Assembly (NCBI GenBank): GCA_012744475.1 | Contig: JAAYBV010000036.1 | Coordinates: 1 to 60,208 of the forward strand | Source: Phycisphaerae bacterium | GTDB lineage: Bacteria; Planctomycetota; Phycisphaerae; Sedimentisphaerales; Anaerobacaceae | Reading direction: 5' to 3' | Length of the DNA stretch: 60,208 bases | Part shown: positions 32,610-42,189 of the stretch, piece by piece | Numbering within the stretch: the stretch's first letter is position 1 | How the letters are laid out: the number at the start of each line of letters is the position of its first letter | Position numbers and translations under genes: made by a program | The notes under the pieces: model-generated | Database searches by the model: none | Told to the model about the DNA's origin: nothing | Seen by the model: only the letters and a program-made list of their open reading frames with translations

Positions 32610-34055
32610 CTATTCGACGGCGAACCAGTCGTCGGTCAGGGTGCTGTCTTCGAGCCAGTGCTCTTCGAGCAGGGCCCTGTCGAGCTCGTCGACGCGGCAG
32701 TCTCCGTTGAGGTCGCCGACCGGAGGCACATAGCCGGGCAGCGACTGAGCGGCCTCGCACGGGTTGTTGTAGACGTTGATCGTGACCGCGTCGGTGCCGA
32801 TGTACTCGCCGTCGAAGGCGGCCAACTGCAAGACGTACTGGCCCGTCGCGGCCAGCATGACGTTCGTGTCCTCGGCGTTCGGCGTCTCGATCATGGCATC
32901 GCCTTTGGCCGGCTCCGTCTTGACCGTCCAGACCACCGTGTAGGGCATGACCGTGCCATCGTCGGTGACGGTCGCATCGAGCGCGCCGGTCCTGGGTCCA
33001 CCCTCCAGCCAGGTCACGATGTCGGGGCCGGCGTCCACCTGCGGAACGAGATTGTCGGAAAGGAACGTAAAGATCGGGCCATAGATCGGATCGTTTTCGC
33101 TGCCGACGTAGGTATCGACCGCCCAGTAGTACCGCGTCTTGCGTTCGGCCTGCACCGTCACGGAGGTGACGTTCTGCGCGCTGACGACCTGTATCGCCTC
33201 GGGGTTGGTGAAATCGACCAGCGCCTGATAGTCGTCGGTGAAGTAGACGTCGACGAGGACCGGCTCGCCCGGCACGCAGGGATCGGGCAGGGTCCAGCTC
33301 AGCGTCACCTGGCCCGGCGAGACGAGGGCGCCGTCGGCGGGATGCGGATCGAGCAGCGCGGTGGCGGTCAGCGTGGTCCGGCCGGGGTTGGTGACATCGT
33401 AGTCCAGGTGCAGGACGCCCTGGCCGCGATAGGCGATGATCCAGCCATTGTCGATGTACGTTTGAAGCGTCGCGGTGTCGTCGCCGTCAAGGATCAGCGT
33501 GCCGGCGCCGACGTCCATCAGGCCCTTGGCGCTGGTCATGCGCAGGTCGGCGGCGTAGACCGTGCCGCCCCGCAGGTTCGCGGTGCCGGTGCCGGCAAGG
33601 CCGGGGATGACCAGCTCATCCTCCAACTCGATGACGCCGCCGGTCATGTTGAGCGTACCGATGCCGTCCCAGCCGAGCTGAAGCGATCCGGTCGCGAAGA
33701 GGCCGCCGCTGACATTCAGGACGCCGTGGCCGGACGGGCTGTCGACGCCAACGTAGGCGCCGGAGGCGGTGAGCGAGCCGCCGGTGATGTCCAGGTTGGT
33801 CAGGACACCGCCGTTGCCGACCCGCAAGGTCTCGCAGATGGCTTCGATACCCTCCTGGACCACGCAATGCGTGTTCTCCGGCATGTCGATAGACGCCGGG
33901 TCGGTTTCGGTCGGAACTGTGTCCGTGTTCCAGTTCTGCGGCGTGCTCCAGAGCGAGTCGGGCCCGCCGTCGTCCCAGGAAATCAACGCCGAGGCGCCCC
34001 CGCCCAGCGCCAGCAACAGGACCAAAGAGACCAAGCACGTCATTCTGCTGAACAT
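32610..34055 (-). CDS. Secreted protein with beta-repeat region and dockerin-like C-terminus
   Basis: The 481-residue product starts with a signal peptide (MTCLVSLVLLLALGGGASA). Residues about 70-230 have repeated short beta motifs (VGNGGVLTNLDITGGSLTAS, GVLNVSGGLFATG, GTLNMTGGVI), like autotransporter-type PEP repeats. An Fn3-like segment (PADGALVSPGQVTLSWTLPD) and a PKD-like segment (VDAGPDIVTWL) follow. The C-terminus GDLNGDCRVDELDRALL is a dockerin type I-like calcium loop, probably single. GGAGG precedes the ATG. It is likely a cell-surface or extracellular scaffold-associated protein; its ligand is unknown. Confidence 0.8.
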   Translation of the reverse strand: MFSRMTCLVSLVLLLALGGGASALISWDDGGPDSLWSTPQNWNTDTVPTETDPASIDMPENTHCVVQEGIEAICETLRVGNGGVLTNLDITGGSLTASGAYVGVDSPSGHGVLNVSGGLFATGSLQLGWDGIGTLNMTGGVIELEDELVIPGLAGTGTANLRGGTVYAADLRMTSAKGLMDVGAGTLILDGDDTATLQTYIDNGWIIAYRGQGVLHLDYDVTNPGRTTLTATALLDPHPADGALVSPGQVTLSWTLPDPCVPGEPVLVDVYFTDDYQALVDFTNPEAIQVVSAQNVTSVTVQAERKTRYYWAVDTYVGSENDPIYGPIFTFLSDNLVPQVDAGPDIVTWLEGGPRTGALDATVTDDGTVMPYTVVWTVKTEPAKGDAMIETPNAEDTNVMLAATGQYVLQLAAFDGEYIGTDAVTINVYNNPCEAAQSLPGYVPPVGDLNGDCRVDELDRALLEEHWLEDSTLTDDWFAVE

Positions 34056-34639
34056 GGCAATCCTCCTTCAGAACCGTCGTTCATTTCTATGATAGACGTT
34101 TTTCGGAATTCCGCGTCTGCCTTCGTACCTGGCGCATCCGCACGCTCTACAGGGCATGATACCACCGGCGTGGGGGGATTTCAACCGTCGAGGCGGCCGA
34201 TCGGGGCTTTTTTGTGCCCGCAGGCAGGCTTAGCGAGGGAAACAAAAAAGGTCCAGCATCCTCCGGGGGGTAGGGACACCGGACCTCTCATCATATTACA
34301 TTGCCTGCCACGGCTGGAATATCCATCGGCTCGAAAAGGGCCCGACTTACGAAAAATACCCCCTATACCGGTCGGACAACACGAAAATACGTACTTGCCA
34401 CAATGGACGGGCTCCTCCGCCCCCTGTCTGGCAGGCCCCCCTGCGGCCGCGTCGCAGGGTCCGATAGGCATCGGCCGCTTTTTGTGATGCGTCAGGCCGC
34501 CTGTGGCCGATAAAGTGACCGTGGGAAAGAGCAGAGGGCGGAGGTCTTGAACCCGCCGACGGACTCTTTCGCAGGGAGGCTGACGCCCGGTCAGCGGCGT
34601 CGCTCGAGGCGTCGGAACTTCACGGGAGGTTGTGAGATC
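34056..34639. other. Gene-free divergent intergenic region
   Basis: This 584-base stretch lies between divergent genes. It contains two similar words, GATCGGGGCTTTTTTGTG near 34200 and ATCGGCCGCTTTTTGTGATG near 34475, each resembling a terminator stem-plus-T-run. A CTTTTTTGT / ACAAAAAAG pair spans 34209-34251. A small RNA is possible, but I cannot support one, and no known riboswitch was recognised. Confidence 0.3.
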
Positions 34640-35644
34640 ATGAAAGCCAGCGTCCTGATCAGCACTTACAACCAGGAAAAGGTCATCGGCCAGGCCATCG
34701 AGGGGGCGTTGTCGCAGACGACGGATTTCGACTTCGAGATCGTCGTCGGAGAGGACTGCTCCACCGATTCCACGCGTGCGGTGATCTGCGGTTACCGCGA
34801 CCGGTATCCGGATCGCATTCGCCCGCTGTTCCGCGAGCACAACCTGGGGCTGATGCGGAACCTGCCCGAGTCGTTTCTGGCCTGTCGGGGCGAGTACGTC
34901 GCCTGTCTGGACGGCGACGACTACTGGACGAACCCGCACAAGCTTCAGCGTCAGGTCGAGTTTCTCGACGCGCATCCCGACTGCAGCATCTGCTTCCACA
35001 ACGCGATGATGGTCTGGGACGACGGCTCGCAGGGTCCGACCCTCCATTCGCCTCCGGGTCGGCGGCCCACGTACGGCCTCGGTGAGCTGCTGGCGCACGA
35101 TTTCATCAGCACGTCGTCGGCGATGGTCCGCAACCACCTTGTGCGGGAGTTTCCGAGCTGGTTCGGGACGCTTGCGGTGCCCGACTGGCCGTTCTTCGTG
35201 CTGCACGCGATGCACGGGAAGATCGGCTATCTCGACGAGGACTGGGCGGTGTACCGCCAGCATCCGGCGGGCATGTATTGCCGGCTCGCCGAGGAGAAAC
35301 GCATGGAGCAGAACATCGGCATCACCCGCACCTTCCGCGACGTGATGGGCCCCGAGTGGCGAGGCCCACTGACGGAAGCGGTCCACAGCCGGTGTCTGAG
35401 CCTGGCGCTGTACTATCAGCGGCACGGAGACAAAGCCAAGGCCGCGAAATTCGCTCGGATGGCGGTCCAGGAGAGGGCGCCGGGTCTGCTTCGGTCCTGC
35501 CGCACGGCGCTGAAGGTTTTCGCGTACATGCGCGTGCCGGCCCTGCCGGGTCTGGTCGCGCGATGTCGGGCGCGGGCCAGGGGAGGCGCGTCCGGCGAAT
35601 CTACCCGCCCGGACCACGAAGGCCAGGCTTCCATCGATAGGTAA
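34640..35644 (+). CDS. Glycosyltransferase family 2
   Basis: The 334-residue enzyme begins with the GT-A signature VLISTYNQEKVIGQAIEGAL. It has IVVGEDCSTDSTR and the metal-binding ACLDGDDYW, then PHKLQRQVEFLDAHPDCSIC, the pattern of family 2 transferases acting in capsule, LPS or protein glycosylation. The ATG at 34640 is chosen for homology and the GGGAGG upstream; the frame is open further upstream. No membrane helix is seen, so it is probably cytoplasmic or peripheral. It stands alone and ends six bases before a convergent gene. Donor and acceptor are unknown. Confidence 0.9.
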   Translation: MKASVLISTYNQEKVIGQAIEGALSQTTDFDFEIVVGEDCSTDSTRAVICGYRDRYPDRIRPLFREHNLGLMRNLPESFLACRGEYVACLDGDDYWTNPHKLQRQVEFLDAHPDCSICFHNAMMVWDDGSQGPTLHSPPGRRPTYGLGELLAHDFISTSSAMVRNHLVREFPSWFGTLAVPDWPFFVLHAMHGKIGYLDEDWAVYRQHPAGMYCRLAEEKRMEQNIGITRTFRDVMGPEWRGPLTEAVHSRCLSLALYYQRHGDKAKAAKFARMAVQERAPGLLRSCRTALKVFAYMRVPALPGLVARCRARARGGASGESTRPDHEGQASIDR

Positions 35645-35650
35645 AGCCCA

Positions 35651-38521
35651 TCATCGCGCCACGCCGTACGCGTGGGCCAGCAGCTTGATCGGGTGGGTGA
35701 CGGTCACCTCGCCGATGTGCTCGATCTGCATCTTGCACGCGGCGCACTCGGTCAGCACGTTGCGCATCGACGCCGTCGCGATGGCGTTCCTGAGACTCTC
35801 GGAGATCCGGTCGGCCAGGTCGTAGTTCTTCTTCTGCATGCCGAACGTGCCCGACAGGCCGCAGCAGCCGGCGCGAAGGTCCGTGACTTTCACGCCAAAA
35901 TGCTCGCCCAGCAGCTTCAGCGTCACGGTTTCGTCGCCCACGGCGCACAGGTGACACGGGAGATGATAGACGAACTCGTCGGGCACTCCTGCGGTCGGGG
36001 CCTTGAGGCGGCCGCGCCGCCGCAGGTCGGCCAGGAAGTTCATCAGCTCCCAGGTGTTCTCCGAGACCCGCCGGGCGTCGTCGCCGGAAACGTAGTGACG
36101 CATCTCCTGCTGAAGGCACAGTGCGGCGCTGGGCTCGGAGCAGACGACCTTGTATCCGCCGCGGACCGCCTGAGTGAAGCGCGCGACGTTGAACGCCAGA
36201 TCGCGGCGGGCGGTCTTGACGTCGCCATATACAATGGCGGGCAGCGGCACCGGGCGCTGGGCGGGCACGATCACTTCGACGTCGTTGTGACGCAACACGT
36301 CGAGGACGGCGAACCCCAGCTCGTGATCATTGCTGTTGGCGTAGGAGTCGACGAAGTAGGCGACTCTGTCGACCGGCGCGGCCAGCGGGCCGACGGCGGC
36401 CAGATGTTTCCGCGCCGCCCTGACGAACGAGCCTCGCTGGAAGGTCGGCATGCGGCGTCGGCGGTCCAGGCCGATCGTCCGGTCCATCGCCCATTGGAAC
36501 GGCCGCAGTCGCAGGAACGCATTCGAGACCGGCGAGAAGGCACTGCCCAGCAGGCTCAGGTAGCGGTTGTGGCTCAGGGCGAATTCCGTGCGGCGCAGCC
36601 CCTTGCGCCGGACGTACTCGGCGCGGGCGGCGGCCATCAGCGTCGAGACGCGGACGCCCGACGGACACTGCCTCTCGCACATCTTGCAGTTGACGCACAG
36701 GTCGAGGAACGTGCGGAATTCAGGCGATTCGAAGTCCTTTTCATCCATCTGGCCCGTGGCCCAGTAGTGCAGCAGGTTGGCCTTGGCGCGCGAGCTGCCC
36801 AACTCCTCGCCCAGGGCGCGGTAGACCGGGCACATGCGCAGGGCCGGATCGCGCGTCAGACAAAGCCCGCAGCCGTAACACTGCTCGAACTCCAGTGCCA
36901 GCTCATGGTCGGCGAAGTGCATCTCGGACCGCGTCTTCTCGGGCAGAATGGGTCTGGCCCGGCGGAGGTTCTTGACCATGATGTCGGGATCGTCGTTGAG
37001 GATCTTGCCCGGGTTCATCAGGCCCGACGGATCGAAGATCGTCTTGACGTTGCGCAGAACCTCGTAGAACGCGTCGCCGTACTGCCGGCGGACGAAACCG
37101 GCCCGCAGCAGCCCGTCGGCGTGCTCGCCGCTGATCGAGCCGCCGAGCGACCAGACCAGCGAGAAGACCTCGTCGGCCATCGCCCGCATCTTGTCGACGT
37201 CGCGCGGGTTGCCCAGGTCGAGGTAGGGTCTGAGGTGCAGCTCGCCGTCGCCGGCGTGGCCGAAGAACGACATGGTCGTGCCGTACTTGCGCTCGATCTT
37301 CTGAAGGCCGTCGATGTACTCGGCTAGGCGCGTGTGGTCGACGCTGGCGTCCTCCATGAACTCGGCGGGGTGCTCGCGACGCCGCTTTCGATAGAGCAAC
37401 GGGCCGGCGTCCTTGCGCGACTTCCAGACGCGGGCCTGATCGGCGGGCGAGGTAATGATGGTCCGCCCCGCCGCCTGCTTGCCCACGGCCAGGTCGGTCA
37501 CCTCGATCCGCTCGCGGACCTGGGCCTCGGTGTCGCCGACGTGTTCGATCAGCAGCACCGCCGCGGCATCGGCCGGCAGGATGTCACGATACTGGGGCAA
37601 CTGGTCGATCGCCAGATGAATCAGGGTCCGGTCCATCAGCTCGCACGCGGCCGGCGTGGTCTTGACGATGGTCGGGACCGCCCGCGCCATGCGGTCGAGC
37701 GAGTCGAACTCCAGTTGGAGCAGACCCTTGACCTTCGGCAGCGGGACCGTCCGCAGCGTGATGCGCGTGAAGACCGCCAGCGTTCCCTCCGAGCCGGCCA
37801 GCAGGCGGGCCAGATCGATCCGATGATCGTGGCAGACCGACGCGATGTTGTATCCGCTGCGGTTGCGTTTCGTGGCGGGGACCGCCCTGTCAATCACGTT
37901 CTGGTTGGCGGTCAGCAGCGACCAGCACTCCCTGGCAATGGCGTCGGCCCGGCGGCCGCCGGCCTTCTCCACGTCGACGGCGTTGGCGAACGAGGCCACC
38001 GTCCCATCGGGCAGCACCGCCTCGATCGACTCGACGTGCTCGCTCATGTGGCCGTATTGCAGGGAGTGCGCGCCGGTGGCATTGTTGGCCAGGCAGCCGC
38101 CGACGGTGGCGCGGTTGGCGCTGGAGGGGTCGGGCCCGATCTTGCGGCCGTACCGCGCGAGGTGCTTGTTGAGGTCGTCGAGAACGACGCCCGGTTCGCA
38201 CGTCACGGTGGCGCCGTCGTCGGCGGTGTGAAGGATCCGCGTCATGTGCCGGGTCATGTCGAGCACGATGCCCGAACACAGGCACTCGCCGGCGACGCCG
38301 CTGCCGGCGCCGCGCGGCGCGACGGGCAAGCCCTCCCGAACGGCGTACGCCACAACGGCCTCGATGTCACGCGAGCGGCGAGGGGCGACCACGCACTGCG
38401 GAACGATGCGATAACTGCTGGCGTCCGTGCTGAACGCGACACGATGAAGGATGTCGGCAAACGCCTCGCCTTCGATCCGGCCGGTCAGGTCGGCAGCGAT
38501 TTGGATCGGGTCTTTGGCCAT
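35651..38521 (-). CDS. FAD-linked oxidase fused to Fe-S reductase (D-lactate dehydrogenase-like)
   Basis: The 956-residue fusion has a PCMH-type FAD domain (PRGAGSGVAGECL, residues about 69-81), the FAD-oxidase C-terminal region (FFGHAGDGELHLRPYLD), two ferredoxin-like 4Fe-4S clusters (CYGCGLCLTRD near 548, CVNCKMCERQCPSG near 605), and a C-terminal CCG domain (GCCGLSGTFG near 884). This GlcD plus GlcF layout is found in large D-lactate or 2-hydroxyacid dehydrogenases. It would oxidise a 2-hydroxyacid and pass electrons to the respiratory chain. No strong ribosome binding site is seen at ATG 38521. It converges on the glycosyltransferase gene. Confidence 0.88.
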   Translation of the reverse strand: MAKDPIQIAADLTGRIEGEAFADILHRVAFSTDASSYRIVPQCVVAPRRSRDIEAVVAYAVREGLPVAPRGAGSGVAGECLCSGIVLDMTRHMTRILHTADDGATVTCEPGVVLDDLNKHLARYGRKIGPDPSSANRATVGGCLANNATGAHSLQYGHMSEHVESIEAVLPDGTVASFANAVDVEKAGGRRADAIARECWSLLTANQNVIDRAVPATKRNRSGYNIASVCHDHRIDLARLLAGSEGTLAVFTRITLRTVPLPKVKGLLQLEFDSLDRMARAVPTIVKTTPAACELMDRTLIHLAIDQLPQYRDILPADAAAVLLIEHVGDTEAQVRERIEVTDLAVGKQAAGRTIITSPADQARVWKSRKDAGPLLYRKRRREHPAEFMEDASVDHTRLAEYIDGLQKIERKYGTTMSFFGHAGDGELHLRPYLDLGNPRDVDKMRAMADEVFSLVWSLGGSISGEHADGLLRAGFVRRQYGDAFYEVLRNVKTIFDPSGLMNPGKILNDDPDIMVKNLRRARPILPEKTRSEMHFADHELALEFEQCYGCGLCLTRDPALRMCPVYRALGEELGSSRAKANLLHYWATGQMDEKDFESPEFRTFLDLCVNCKMCERQCPSGVRVSTLMAAARAEYVRRKGLRRTEFALSHNRYLSLLGSAFSPVSNAFLRLRPFQWAMDRTIGLDRRRRMPTFQRGSFVRAARKHLAAVGPLAAPVDRVAYFVDSYANSNDHELGFAVLDVLRHNDVEVIVPAQRPVPLPAIVYGDVKTARRDLAFNVARFTQAVRGGYKVVCSEPSAALCLQQEMRHYVSGDDARRVSENTWELMNFLADLRRRGRLKAPTAGVPDEFVYHLPCHLCAVGDETVTLKLLGEHFGVKVTDLRAGCCGLSGTFGMQKKNYDLADRISESLRNAIATASMRNVLTECAACKMQIEHIGEVTVTHPIKLLAHAYGVAR

Positions 38522-38571
38522 GTGTCAGAGATCTACGTCCATCAGGGGTTCCGGCAGGCGGCGCGCCTGGC

Positions 38572-39390
38572 CTATTGCTGGAAGTCACGCGGCAGGAACT
38601 GGGAGGCGGCCACTTCCCCGCTCATCCGCAGCACCGCCAGATCGTCTTCGCCGACCTGCCCGTTGATGAACTGCTGGACGGTCGGATGGGGATGATCGCG
38701 GATATGGTCGGCATTTCCGTCGGCGATAATCCGCCCGTTGTGCAGCATGATGATGCGGTCAGCGACCTTATAGGCGCTCTTCATGTCGTGCGTAACCACG
38801 ATGCTGGTCACGCTCAGGTCCCGTTCGAGCTTGAGGATCAGTTCGTTGATGATGTCGGAGCGGATCGGGTCGAGCCCGGTCGTCGGCTCGTCGTACAGAA
38901 TCACCTCGGGATTCAAGGCAATCGCCCGCGCCAGGGCGACGCGTTTGCGCTGCCCGCCGGAGAGGCTCGCCGGATAGTAGTTCTGAAACCCGTCCAGGCC
39001 CACCATCGCCAGCTTGGCCTTGACCACCTCCTGTATCTGGCTCCACTTGACGTCCTTGAAGTGCTGGCGGATCGGAAACATGATGTTCTCGGCCACGCTC
39101 ATGCTGTCGAACAGCGCCCCTTCCTGGAACAGGTATCCGAAGCGCGTGCGGACGCTGTGCAGTTCCCGTTCACTGAGGTGGTCAATCCGCTGGCCGTCGA
39201 AAGAAACCTCGCCGGTGGTGGGCCGTTGCAGCACGATGAAATGCTTCATCAGCACCGTCTTGCCGCAGCCGCTGGGGCCGATGATCACCGTGGTCTTGCC
39301 CCTCTCGATGGAGACGGACACGTTGTCGAGCACCAGCTTCTTGCCGAACTTCTTGGTCAGACTCTTGACGTCAATGATGGCGTTGGTCAT
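38572..39390 (-). CDS. mlaF: ABC transporter ATPase of the Mla (MCE) type
   Basis: The 272-residue ATPase has Walker A GPSGCGKT, the MlaF-like FGYLFQEGALFDSMSVAENI, signature LSGGQRKRVALARA, Walker B EVILYDEPTTGLDP and the H-loop VVTHDMKSAYKVAD. FQEGALFDSMSVAENI is characteristic of MlaF/Mkl proteins, which power phospholipid or lipid transport. It follows mlaE by about 95 bases. The MCE substrate-binding protein MlaD is not seen in the window. Start at ATG 39390; the longer open frame is an artefact. Confidence 0.9.
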   Translation of the reverse strand: MTNAIIDVKSLTKKFGKKLVLDNVSVSIERGKTTVIIGPSGCGKTVLMKHFIVLQRPTTGEVSFDGQRIDHLSERELHSVRTRFGYLFQEGALFDSMSVAENIMFPIRQHFKDVKWSQIQEVVKAKLAMVGLDGFQNYYPASLSGGQRKRVALARAIALNPEVILYDEPTTGLDPIRSDIINELILKLERDLSVTSIVVTHDMKSAYKVADRIIMLHNGRIIADGNADHIRDHPHPTVQQFINGQVGEDDLAVLRMSGEVAASQFLPRDFQQ

Positions 39391-39485
39391 TCCGTCCCCG
39401 TTGGCCGGTCTGTTGTGATCGTTCTGTCGTTCCAAGCCAAGCACTCCCGCGTCGGCCCGTGATCCGGGCGCTGCAAACCCCGGCG

Positions 39486-40295
39486 TCAGACCAGACTCTT
39501 GATCGGCCAGAACGTCAGGTAGATGCTCTTGAACACCACCGCCAGGGCGAAATCCAGGGCCAGAATCGAGATGAAACTGGCCACGAAGGCGTCGGTACAG
39601 GCCTGGCCCACGCCGTGCGCGCCTTCTTTGCAGTTGAATCCCTTGTAGCAACTGATCGTGGCCATGGCGCCGCCGAAGAAGAAGCCTTTGATGATGCCGA
39701 TCGCCACGTCCCACAGCTCGACGCCGGAGGCGCTGAAGTTCCAGTAGGCCCGGCTGTTGATCCCCAGTTGCAGGAAGCTCACCAAGGCCCCGCCGATCAC
39801 GCCCATGGCATCGGCATACATGATCAGGATGGGGGTCAGCAGCAGGCACGCCAGCAGTCGAGGCGCTACCAGGTATCGGATCGGGTCGGTTCCCATGCTC
39901 CTGACCGCATCGATCTGCTCGGTGACGTTCATCGTTCCCAGTTCGGCCGTGAGGGCCCCGCCGACGCGTCCGGCCAGCATGACCGCGGCCAGCACCGGCC
40001 CGAGTTCCTTGACCACCGAGATGTTGATCAGCACGCCCAGGTGCTCTTCGAGCCCCATCCCCGCCAGTTGGTCATAGGCCTGAACCGCCAGGGTCATTCC
40101 CACAAAGGCGCCGGTAATCATGATCACCGGCACGCTCCGGACGCCGATGATGTTCATCTGGGTCCAGATCAGCGGATAGGTCTGCCGGGCACAGCAGCTT
40201 CGAAGCGAGGTGGTCACCGACCGCCAGGCGAATCGTCCAAACCGACCGGCGTCGACCACATCCTGGACGGCTTTGGCCCCAAGCGTTGCTATCAT
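39486..40295 (-). CDS. mlaE: MlaE-family lipid ABC transporter permease
   Basis: The 269-residue membrane protein carries the MlaE hallmarks: VPVIMITGAFVGMTLAVQAY, VLAAVMLAGRVGGALTAELG, TMNVTEQIDAVRSMGTDPI and YLVAPRLLACLLLTPILIMY. It forms the permease of an inner-membrane lipid transporter with mlaF, whose gene follows. AAGGGAATG lies upstream of ATG 40295; a TTG at 40298 is an alternative start. About five helices are expected. Confidence 0.92.
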   Translation of the reverse strand: MIATLGAKAVQDVVDAGRFGRFAWRSVTTSLRSCCARQTYPLIWTQMNIIGVRSVPVIMITGAFVGMTLAVQAYDQLAGMGLEEHLGVLINISVVKELGPVLAAVMLAGRVGGALTAELGTMNVTEQIDAVRSMGTDPIRYLVAPRLLACLLLTPILIMYADAMGVIGGALVSFLQLGINSRAYWNFSASGVELWDVAIGIIKGFFFGGAMATISCYKGFNCKEGAHGVGQACTDAFVASFISILALDFALAVVFKSIYLTFWPIKSLV

Positions 40296-40392
40296 CAAGG
40301 CATTCCCTTATGCGAGGAACGAAGGTTCACGGCCTCGTTCGATGCGAGCCGCCATGCTCCGGCTGTCCTTGTAACCGGCCCGGGCAGCCTTG

Positions 40393-40857
40393 TCAAGCGC
40401 GACCGCCCCCGCCGGAAGCGGGCGGCGACAGCATCTCTTCGAGGATTTCGGCGGCGTCCTTGACGAGATCGGGGCAGATGGTGCGGAACAGGCCCTCCCG
40501 GGTGGCCTTCTGGGCCCCCTCGGGCGTGCTGATGTCGCAGCCGAGCAGTTGCTTGCAGACCACGCTTCGGTTGCGCTGCTGGAACTTCGCGACAAACTGG
40601 CCGAGGGCCGCATAGACGTCGCCGCGACCATCCCGCTGGTCGCAGTGGGGGCCGGCGAATCTGAGCCCGAGGACCATGAAGGCCCCGGTGACGGCGCCGC
40701 AGGTCTCGCCCAGGCGCATTCCGCCGGCAAAGCCCGATGCCAGCTTCATCGCCTGCTCGCGCGGCAGTCCGAGGTCCGGACCGTAGATCGCCGCAATCGC
40801 CTGCGAGCAGGCCGCCCCGCCGCAGAAGCACTCCACCGCCTGATCCACTTTGCTCAT
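40393..40857 (-). CDS. C_GCAxxG_C_C family redox-type protein
   Basis: The 154-residue product fits the C_GCAxxG_C_C family: an N-terminal CGGAACSQAI pair, GFAGGMRLGETCGAVTGAFM (the GCAxxG-like core, here ETCGAVTG), and C-terminal VCKQLLGCDI and TICPDLVKDA cysteines. Family members are thought to bind a metal or redox centre, but the function is not established. The ATG at 40857 is chosen by homology. It lies about 95 bases upstream of mlaE on the same strand, and co-transcription is possible. Confidence 0.85.
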   Translation of the reverse strand: MSKVDQAVECFCGGAACSQAIAAIYGPDLGLPREQAMKLASGFAGGMRLGETCGAVTGAFMVLGLRFAGPHCDQRDGRGDVYAALGQFVAKFQQRNRSVVCKQLLGCDISTPEGAQKATREGLFRTICPDLVKDAAEILEEMLSPPASGGGGRA

Positions 40858-40993
40858 ATTCCCACTCCTTGGGTCCAAATCCGTGCGTCCGTTGACGACG
40901 TGGACCGCTATTGTAGAGTCTCGCCGGCCAAACGGCAATCATCGAGTCTCACAGTATCTGCACTGGTGCAGGGTCATTTCGGGCAACGAAAGC

Positions 40994-41079
40994 GGTGTGG
41001 CAGCGGCAGGCACGGCCCGCCGATGGAGGCGCCGAGAAAGAGGAAGACCATCGGCAAACTGCGTTTGCCGCTGCCACCC
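40994..41079. repeat. R3 long palindromic repeat, copy 1
   Basis: GGTGTGGCAG at one end and CTGCCACCC at the other bracket GCCCGCCGATGG, CCATCGGC and GGCAAACTGCGTTTGCC. The same layout occurs at 52874-52962, so this is a dispersed two-level hairpin. Confidence 0.7.
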
Positions 41080-41102
41080 GGCGCACAGATGCACGCGGGC
41101 AA

Positions 41103-41131
41103 TTGACACTGAGACACCGTCGGGCTAAGAT
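41103..41131 (+). promoter_or_regulatory. Near-consensus sigma-70 promoter of tsaD
   Basis: TTGACA (41103-41108) and TAAGAT (41126-41131) are exactly 17 bases apart. The -10 box ends only nine bases before the tsaD ATG, so the transcript should be leaderless or nearly so. Confidence 0.7.
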
Positions 41132-41140
41132 CGCCGCTCT

Positions 41141-42184
41141 ATGGCGATGAAGGAAAGTCACATTACGATTCTCGGGATCGAGACGAGCTGCGACGAGACG
41201 GCGGCGGCGGTCGTCACCGATGGTCGGCAGGTCCGTTCGTCCGTGGTCGCCTCGCAGACGGCGCTGCACCAGAAGTACGGGGGCGTGGTGCCCGAAATCG
41301 CCTCGCGGGCGCACATCGAGAATCTGCTGCCGGTGCTCACGGAGGCGATGCACCAGGCCGGCGTCGGCAGGGACGAGATCGACGCGATTGCCATCGCCAA
41401 CCAGCCGGGATTGGCCATCGCCCTGGTCGTGGGAGTCACCGCCGCCAAGACGCTGAGCATGATGTGGGGCAGGCCGCTGGTCGCGATCAACCACCTTCAC
41501 GCCCACCTCCAGTCGGCGATGCTCAACGAGGAGCAAATCGAGCTGCCGGCGGTGGCCCTGGTCGTCTCAGGTGGGCACACCTCGTTGTACGACTGCGAGT
41601 CGGCGCTGGACCTGACGCTGCTGGGCTCGACGATCGACGATGCGGCCGGCGAGGCGTTCGACAAGGTCGCGACCATCCTGAAGCTGCCCTACCCCGGCGG
41701 GCCCAGCATCGAAAAGGCCGCGCGTAACGGCGACCCCAAGGCGATTCGCTTTCCGCGCTCGATGCTCGGACGCGACTCGCTGGACTTTTCCTTCAGCGGG
41801 CTCAAGACCGCCGTGCTGTATCACTGCCGGGGCAAGGACATGAAGGGCGCCGATTGCGTGGACCGGATGAGCGAGCAGCAGATCGCCGACATCGCGGCCT
41901 CGTTTCAGGCGGCGGTTGCCGACGTGCTGGTCCGCAAGACCCGACGCGCCGCCGACCGGATCGGCGCCAGGACGGTACTGCTGGGCGGAGGCGTTGCCGC
42001 CAACGGCGCGCTGCGCGAAGCGATGGAGAGGATGTGCCTTCGCCACAAACCCCCGCGGCGGCTGCTCGTGGCTCCCAAAACCTATTGCACGGACAACGCG
42101 GTCATGGTAGCCTCGCTGGCGTATCACAAGTACAAGGCCGGCCTGTTCGCGGACCTGACGCTGGAACCCAACTCGACCGGCTGA
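41141..42184 (+). CDS. tsaD: tRNA N6-adenosine threonylcarbamoyltransferase
   Basis: The 347-residue protein is TsaD: ILGIETSCDETAAAVV at the N-terminus, the metal-binding NHLHAHLQSAML (HxxxH-type site), VSGGHTSLYD, DDAAGEAFDKVA and the C-terminal LLGGGVAANGALRE. It transfers threonylcarbamoyl to A37 of ANN-decoding tRNAs with TsaB, TsaC and TsaE. The length is typical (about 340). No Shine-Dalgarno is seen at ATG 41141 or at the in-frame ATG 41147, matching a leaderless message from the adjacent promoter. larB and nnrD follow on the same strand. Confidence 0.96.
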   Translation: MAMKESHITILGIETSCDETAAAVVTDGRQVRSSVVASQTALHQKYGGVVPEIASRAHIENLLPVLTEAMHQAGVGRDEIDAIAIANQPGLAIALVVGVTAAKTLSMMWGRPLVAINHLHAHLQSAMLNEEQIELPAVALVVSGGHTSLYDCESALDLTLLGSTIDDAAGEAFDKVATILKLPYPGGPSIEKAARNGDPKAIRFPRSMLGRDSLDFSFSGLKTAVLYHCRGKDMKGADCVDRMSEQQIADIAASFQAAVADVLVRKTRRAADRIGARTVLLGGGVAANGALREAMERMCLRHKPPRRLLVAPKTYCTDNAVMVASLAYHKYKAGLFADLTLEPNSTG

Positions 42185-42189
42185 AAAAG

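Noticed and set aside
32529-34487. 652-codon forward frame
   Set aside because: Opposite strand of the signal-peptide-bearing dockerin-like gene; starts inside repeats and carries no domain.
34056-34639. Riboswitch upstream of the glycosyltransferase
   Set aside because: Hairpins and T-runs are present, but no known class signature could be recognised, so no call is made.
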